DNA of 19,267 nucleotides, taken from positions 1-19,267 of the forward strand of contig CAYMFF010000059.1 of the NCBI GenBank assembly GCA_964389575.1, read 5' to 3'. Below the pieces are notes generated by a model that was not told where the DNA came from, ran no database searches, and worked only from the letters and a program-made list of their open reading frames with translations. Both the position numbers and the translations under genes were made by a program. Shown here piece after piece: positions 15,689 to 19,267 of the stretch (positions are counted from its first letter, which is position 1; each line of letters starts with the position of its first letter). Source of the stretch: JAGNRR01 sp964389575. Its GTDB lineage: Bacteria > Bacteroidota > Bacteroidia > Chitinophagales > Chitinophagaceae.

Positions 15689-16957
15689 TTATTCATCAAT
15701 AAAAGGAAAAACTATTGTGAACTCACTCCCTTCTCCGGGAACACTTTCTACAGAAATTTTTGCTTCATGTAAATCAATAACTCGTTTAACGTAAGTAAGC
15801 CCGAGTCCAAATCCTTTTACATTGTGCTTATTACCTGTGTGCGCTCGATAGAATTTTTCAAAAATATTATTCACTACTTCTTTGGGCATCCCTATTCCGT
15901 TATCTTTTAATCGAATGTGCAATGAATTACCAAAGTTTTCTGTTGAAATTAATATGCTTGGATTTCCTTCGGTGTACTTAATAGCATTGTCGAGAAGATT
16001 AAATATTATATTGGAAAAATGCACTTCATCCGCCATAATAATATGATTATGCGCTCCGAGTTTTTCATTAAGTTCGGCATTGGCTTCTTCTACTTGTAAT
16101 TGCGAATTATTTACTACTTTCTTGATTATATCGTGCACATCAACTTCCTTAAGTTGAAGCTTTATTTCATCCTTTTCAAGTTTTGCAGCATTCAGAATGC
16201 GCTCTACTTGTTTATGCATTCTTCTATTTTCTTCCTTTATGATATTTCTGTAGTACAGAATATTCTTTTTATCGCTTAAAACTTTTTCATTGTTCAAGGC
16301 ATCACTTGCTAACTGAATAGTTGCTATCGGTGTCTTAAACTCGTGAGTCATATTATTAATAAAATCACTTTTTATTTCTGATAACTTTCGCTGCGACAAC
16401 ATAGTGCGAATGGTCAGTACAAAAGCGGCAATTATGATGCAAGTAAATAACAATGCTCCCAACACCATGAATAATAGTTGATTCTTAAAATAATCCTGCG
16501 GTTTGAGAATGTACAAATGCAATGTTTCAGAATTGGCAGATGTTTTTCCAGAGATATTAATATTATAAATTTCTGGGTCTCCAAAAAACTCCTCACGAAA
16601 ACCATCGCTGTTCATGGTAATCGCAACTGCATCATCTGTAATGCAATATTCAAATTCTTGCTTCACACCCGTTTCATTCAGTTGAGTTTGAATCAAATGC
16701 CCCATTTCATAATAGGAAAAAACGGTTTTGGCAGGAGGTGAATTACTTAAGTTTGGATTATCATCTATCTCACGAGTACCAATTACTTTTCGTTGAACTA
16801 TAGAATCTTTTATCCCATATAGCGCTTCTGTTACATTTGTTTTATACTGATCTTGCTTGAGCTGAATAGCTGAAGTAATCCATTGAACCTGTACCACAAT
16901 AATCCCCAATAGAGAAATGGCGGTTAGCGATATGATTAATGGAAAAAGCTTTTTCAT
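15689..16957 (-). CDS. Membrane sensor histidine kinase
   Basis: This 422-residue protein is a two-pass sensor kinase. A transmembrane helix at about 5-25 and a second at about 161-183 enclose a periplasmic sensor domain of some 135 residues with no recognised fold. A HisKA domain follows, with the phospho-acceptor His205 in THEFKTPIATIQLASDAL. The HATPase_c domain shows an N box (NIIFNLLDNAIKY), G1 (LKDNGIGMP), F (IFEKFYRAH) and G2 (GFGLGLTYVKRVIDLH). All catalytic boxes are intact. No HAMP domain is evident between the second helix and HisKA. Family members pass phosphate to a response regulator, but none is adjacent: the flanking genes are a lipoprotein and YqgE, on the other strand. The signal sensed is unknown. 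Confidence 0.93.
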   Translation of the reverse strand: MKKLFPLIISLTAISLLGIIVVQVQWITSAIQLKQDQYKTNVTEALYGIKDSIVQRKVIGTREIDDNPNLSNSPPAKTVFSYYEMGHLIQTQLNETGVKQEFEYCITDDAVAITMNSDGFREEFFGDPEIYNINISGKTSANSETLHLYILKPQDYFKNQLLFMVLGALLFTCIIIAAFVLTIRTMLSQRKLSEIKSDFINNMTHEFKTPIATIQLASDALNNEKVLSDKKNILYYRNIIKEENRRMHKQVERILNAAKLEKDEIKLQLKEVDVHDIIKKVVNNSQLQVEEANAELNEKLGAHNHIIMADEVHFSNIIFNLLDNAIKYTEGNPSILISTENFGNSLHIRLKDNGIGMPKEVVNNIFEKFYRAHTGNKHNVKGFGLGLTYVKRVIDLHEAKISVESVPGEGSEFTIVFPFIDE

Positions 16958-16969
16958 TTTACTGTCTTA

Positions 16970-16977
16970 CAAAAGTA
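16970..16977 (-). promoter_or_regulatory. Bacteroidota -7 box of the histidine kinase gene
   Basis: On the minus strand the bases read TACTTTTG, matching TAnnTTTG, with 12 bases between it and the kinase ATG at 16957. This gives the kinase its own promoter, so it is not the tail of a longer operon. Confidence 0.5.
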
Positions 16978-17019
16978 CTCCTTAAACTTCATGAACGATT
17001 TTTTTAAGTTTTTTTTATC

Positions 17020-17047
17020 TTGCTTCTAGCTTAAATCGGTATATTCG
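17020..17047 (+). promoter_or_regulatory. Possible promoter of yqgE
   Basis: TTG at 17020-17022, 17 bases, then TATATTCG at 17040-17047 (one mismatch to TAnnTTTG). The box touches the ATG at 17048, so transcription would start within the first codons. If the promoter is real, the in-frame ATG at 17060 is the likelier start. Confidence 0.35.
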
Positions 17048-17635
17048 ATGAAGACTTTTATGGATTTTAGTTTCAAAATAAAAACCGGAATTACTCCGGA
17101 GGCTGGCAGAATATTAATAGCAGAACCTCTCCTGCCTGACCCGCACTTTCAGCGTGGAGTTGTGTATCTATGTAGCCATAATAATGAAGGTAGTTTTGGA
17201 TTTATTCTCAACAAACCCTTGGATAAAACATTAGACTACTTTATTGAAACTCTCGATCGAGGTGATATAAATGTGTATCTAGGAGGCCCAGTAGACCCTA
17301 CGTCCATTCATTTTTTACACAAACAACCTGCCTTAATCGGAGGAGATTTAATAAACGATGGAATTTATATGGGTGGCGATTTTAGCTTGGCTATAAGTTC
17401 ACTTCAAGACAATAAATTAGATGCTGATGACATCGTATTTTTTGTAGGATACTCTGGCTGGGGTGAGCAACAATTAAATGATGAGATAGACAAAAAAAGT
17501 TGGCTTGTTTCAGAAACAAACCAACTTCAACTTTTTGATAATAATAAAGAAGCTCTTTGGGAAAATTCAATTTTGGCGCTGGATAAAGAATATCACGTAC
17601 TCACCAAACTCCCGAAAGACCCTAGCCTAAATTAA
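17048..17635 (+). CDS. yqgE: YqgE/AlgH family protein (UPF0301)
   Basis: This 195-residue cytoplasmic protein matches YqgE along its length: GRILIAEPLLPDPHFQRGVV near the N-terminus, then GSFGFILNKPL, VYLGGPVDPTSIHFLH, IYMGGDFS and the GYSGWGEQQL block near residues 139-148. The fold is known from structures of the family, but the biochemical role is not; in Pseudomonas the relative AlgH was linked to alginate regulation. The start could be 17048 or the in-frame ATG at 17060 (MDFSFKIK); the promoter-like box ending at 17047 favours the later one. The stop TAA interlocks with the stop of the convergent dehydrogenase gene. No operon partner is visible. Confidence 0.92.
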   Translation: MKTFMDFSFKIKTGITPEAGRILIAEPLLPDPHFQRGVVYLCSHNNEGSFGFILNKPLDKTLDYFIETLDRGDINVYLGGPVDPTSIHFLHKQPALIGGDLINDGIYMGGDFSLAISSLQDNKLDADDIVFFVGYSGWGEQQLNDEIDKKSWLVSETNQLQLFDNNKEALWENSILALDKEYHVLTKLPKDPSLN

Positions 17636-18540
17636 GCCTTTTTCTTAAAGTTATCACTCACGATAAGCTCTTTAGAACCGGGTGTGTATTTGTAAAAACC
17701 TTCACCTGTTTTACGACCTAATTTTTTAGCTTGCACCATGTTTTTCAATAAGGTAGCAGGAGCATATTTCTGCTTTCCTATTTGCGTTGCCATTACATCT
17801 AATATGCTATAACAAGTATCCAAACCAATAAAGTCAGCTAATTGTAATGGCCCCATTGGGTGCCCCATACCTAATTTCATAATAGTATCAATTTCCTCTA
17901 CACCCGCTACACCTTCTTGCAACGAAATAATCGCCTCATTAATCATTGGCATAAGAATTCTGTTAGCAACAAAACCAGGATAATCTTGTGCTAAGCAAGG
18001 CACTTTACCAAGTTTAACAGCCAAAGAAGTTACAATGGTTGATGTTTCTAAACTAGTGGCATAACCGTTAATAATCTCAACAAGTTTCATCACAGGTACC
18101 GGATTCATGAAGTGCATTCCAATTACTTTACTTGGTTTGTTCGTCTTAGAACCCAATCGTGTGATACTTACTGAAGAAGTATTAGAAGCCAAGATGCAAT
18201 CATCCGAAGTATGCTCATCCATTTGAGCAAAAATCTTTTCTTTAAATTCAATATTCTCAGTTGCTGCTTCTACCACAATATCGCGATCTTTTAAAGCCGA
18301 AGCCATGTCTGTAGATGTAGTGATATTATCTAAGGTATTTTGCTTATCGCCTTCAGAAATTATTTCTTTCTTGATTTGACGATCCAGATTTTTTCCAATA
18401 GTTGCTAATGCTTTGTCCAACGCTTCGTGTGATATATCTACCAAGTTTACATTATGACCTGTTTGTGCAAAAACATGACAAATCCCATTCCCCATAGTTC
18501 CGGCACCAACCACAGCCACATTTTTTATTTCATTACTCAT
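17632..18540 (-). CDS. 3-hydroxybutyryl-CoA / 3-hydroxyacyl-CoA dehydrogenase
   Basis: This 302-residue enzyme of the Hbd/PaaH type interconverts 3-hydroxyacyl-CoA and 3-oxoacyl-CoA with NAD(H). The N-terminal Rossmann motif is GAGTMG at 12-17, with Asp35 (LVDIS) for NAD. The catalytic set is visible: Ser119-Asn120 in ILASNTSS, His143 in GMHFMNPVPVMKLVEI, and Glu155 as its partner. The C-terminal helical domain carries DYPGFVANRIL, then LGMGHPMGPLQLADFIGLD, and ends with GRKTGEGFYKY. The length fits single-domain members rather than the large fused beta-oxidation FadB type. It could serve beta-oxidation, butyrate metabolism or phenylacetate breakdown; the neighbours do not decide. It has its own -7 box. 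Confidence 0.93.
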   Translation of the reverse strand: MSNEIKNVAVVGAGTMGNGICHVFAQTGHNVNLVDISHEALDKALATIGKNLDRQIKKEIISEGDKQNTLDNITTSTDMASALKDRDIVVEAATENIEFKEKIFAQMDEHTSDDCILASNTSSVSITRLGSKTNKPSKVIGMHFMNPVPVMKLVEIINGYATSLETSTIVTSLAVKLGKVPCLAQDYPGFVANRILMPMINEAIISLQEGVAGVEEIDTIMKLGMGHPMGPLQLADFIGLDTCYSILDVMATQIGKQKYAPATLLKNMVQAKKLGRKTGEGFYKYTPGSKELIVSDNFKKKA

Positions 18541-18569
18541 TTTCGTTCGTTATTTAATTTTAATGCCCG

Positions 18570-18577
18570 CAAATGTA
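18570..18577 (-). promoter_or_regulatory. Bacteroidota -7 box of the hydroxyacyl-CoA dehydrogenase gene
   Basis: On the minus strand the bases read TACATTTG, a perfect TAnnTTTG, 29 bases upstream of the ATG at 18540. This is the longest leader (about 20 bases) of the promoters identified here. Confidence 0.5.
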
Positions 18578-18694
18578 AAGTCCGAAGCATGATTAGCCAT
18601 AGACGTTGAGCATAAATTAATAAGATTCTGCAACAGATATTAACAATAATGAGCCAATTCTAAACAGAAAATTATTTTTCAAATAAATATGAAG

Positions 18695-18702
18695 TACCTT
18701 TG
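18695..18702 (+). promoter_or_regulatory. Bacteroidota -7 box of the terminal lipoprotein operon
   Basis: TACCTTTG, a perfect TAnnTTTG, ends five bases before the ATG at 18708 (TTTGCGCCCATG), a near-leaderless layout. A T-rich run lies where the -33 element is expected, but there is no exact TTG. Confidence 0.6.
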
Positions 18703-18707
18703 CGCCC

Positions 18708-19229
18708 ATGTCAGTAAAAACGGCTATCCTACCCTATATTACCATCATTTTAATATGTTGTTTCGTTGCATGCAATACTGAAAAACCGGGTACAATTACC
18801 AAAGAATGGAAGGCGGTTGACATTGAAAACAGAAGCTTAGAAAAGCAAAAAGCGTATTATGATATCTTAATGGATACGATAACCGAAAAAAACGAGCGCT
18901 TAGAGTTTTTTAATGGATCAATAGACTCGTTTAAACGATTTACCATTTTAGCATTTGAAGAACAAGAAGCCATCCAAAAAACAGAAATTGAAAATTCCTT
19001 CATGGAATTTAATAAAAATGGTATCGCCTATTTCAAATCTATTAATGGAGTAGATTCTGCAAAATGGACACAAGAAGAAAATGAAATCGTATTAGATGCC
19101 GAGGATTTTACAGGCATACCCAATATAGTTCGATTTGGAATTGTGGAACTGACTTCTGATAAACTAATCCTAAAAAAAGTAGATTACCCTGACACAACAA
19201 TAATTACTCTTAAAGTAAAAGAAAATTAA
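18708..19229 (+). CDS. Small lipoprotein, possibly lipocalin-like
   Basis: This 173-residue protein has a hydrophobic signal segment at about 7-20 and a lipobox FVAC, with Cys22 as the lipidated residue. The mature part opens with TKEWKAVDIENRSLEK, continues with a helix of charged residues, and then has strand-turn-strand pieces (NGIAYFKSINGVDSAKWTQE, EIVLDAEDF, KLILKKVDY, TIITLKV). A Trp-containing opening strand followed by paired strands recalls the small lipocalin-like lipoproteins common in Bacteroidota, but the match is by general pattern only. Its TAA overlaps the ATG of the next gene by one base (TAATG), so the two should be translationally coupled. Confidence 0.65.
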   Translation: MSVKTAILPYITIILICCFVACNTEKPGTITKEWKAVDIENRSLEKQKAYYDILMDTITEKNERLEFFNGSIDSFKRFTILAFEEQEAIQKTEIENSFMEFNKNGIAYFKSINGVDSAKWTQEENEIVLDAEDFTGIPNIVRFGIVELTSDKLILKKVDYPDTTIITLKVKEN

Positions 19230-19267
19230 TGGCACAAGATTTATACAATCATCCAGATTATTATTTA
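19229..19267 (+). CDS. N-terminal fragment of the next gene, cut by the window edge
   Basis: An ATG overlapping the preceding TAA opens a frame that runs off the right end after 13 codons (MAQDLYNHPDYYL). The opening resembles Bacteroidota acyl-CoA dehydrogenases, which often begin with an Asp-Leu-Tyr/Phe...Pro-Asp-Tyr-Tyr pattern, and the nearby hydroxyacyl-CoA dehydrogenase would fit. Some SAM-dependent methyltransferases start similarly. Thirteen residues cannot decide between them. Confidence 0.5.
   Translation, partial: MAQDLYNHPDYYL

Overview
The window is AT-rich and dense with genes, and reads as a core chromosomal segment of a member of the phylum Bacteroidota. Three things support this. 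First, many genes carry a TAnnTTTG box (the Bacteroidota -7 element) a few bases before the start codon, while Shine-Dalgarno sequences are largely absent. Second, the gene families are typical of the phylum: a CarboxypepD_reg-like/DUF5686 outer-membrane protein, PorT-like beta-barrels, an SDR-type L-threonine dehydrogenase, lipoproteins with short lipoboxes and YqgE. Third, kdsA implies a Gram-negative, LPS-type envelope. The genus cannot be named from sequence alone. I see no tRNA, rRNA, CRISPR array, insertion sequence, integrase, toxin-antitoxin pair or recognisable defence island.

Layout from left to right. 1-113: C-terminal tail of an unknown gene. 114-465: noncoding stretch. 466-2931: large DUF5686 protein. 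3016-5340: apparent operon of a TetR regulator, an SDR aldehyde/dihydroflavonol-type reductase, a small GIY-YIG-like protein and a DUF2200 protein, with a perfect 14-bp palindrome at the expected transcription start. 5343-8373 (minus strand): L-threonine 3-dehydrogenase, a YkgJ-type Cys-cluster protein and a secreted HELAH protein, linked by overlapping stop and start codons, followed by a separate lipoprotein with an HExxH motif. 8443-11684 (plus): kdsA, a SprT-like protein and two outer-membrane barrel proteins, closed by a strong hairpin that also serves convergent metG. 11758-13830 (minus): methionyl-tRNA synthetase with a C-terminal tRNA-binding domain. 13906-15663 (plus): LD-carboxypeptidase and a lipoprotein with YD-like motifs. 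15689-16957 (minus): sensor histidine kinase with no adjacent response regulator. 17048-17635 (plus): YqgE. 17632-18540 (minus): 3-hydroxyacyl-CoA dehydrogenase, whose stop interlocks with that of yqgE. 18708-19267 (plus): a lipoprotein and the first 13 codons of a further gene.

The main themes are envelope biogenesis and turnover (Kdo synthesis, murein recycling, outer-membrane barrels, lipoproteins), amino-acid and acyl-CoA catabolism, and translation. Three separate HExxH proteins lie within 4.5 kb. I did not find a convincing new biological system. The observations most worth a second look are the TetR operator candidate and its operon, the near-leaderless promoter layout (which revises the kdsA start), the lipoprotein with an unusual HExxH-x6-H spacing, and the unpaired histidine kinase.
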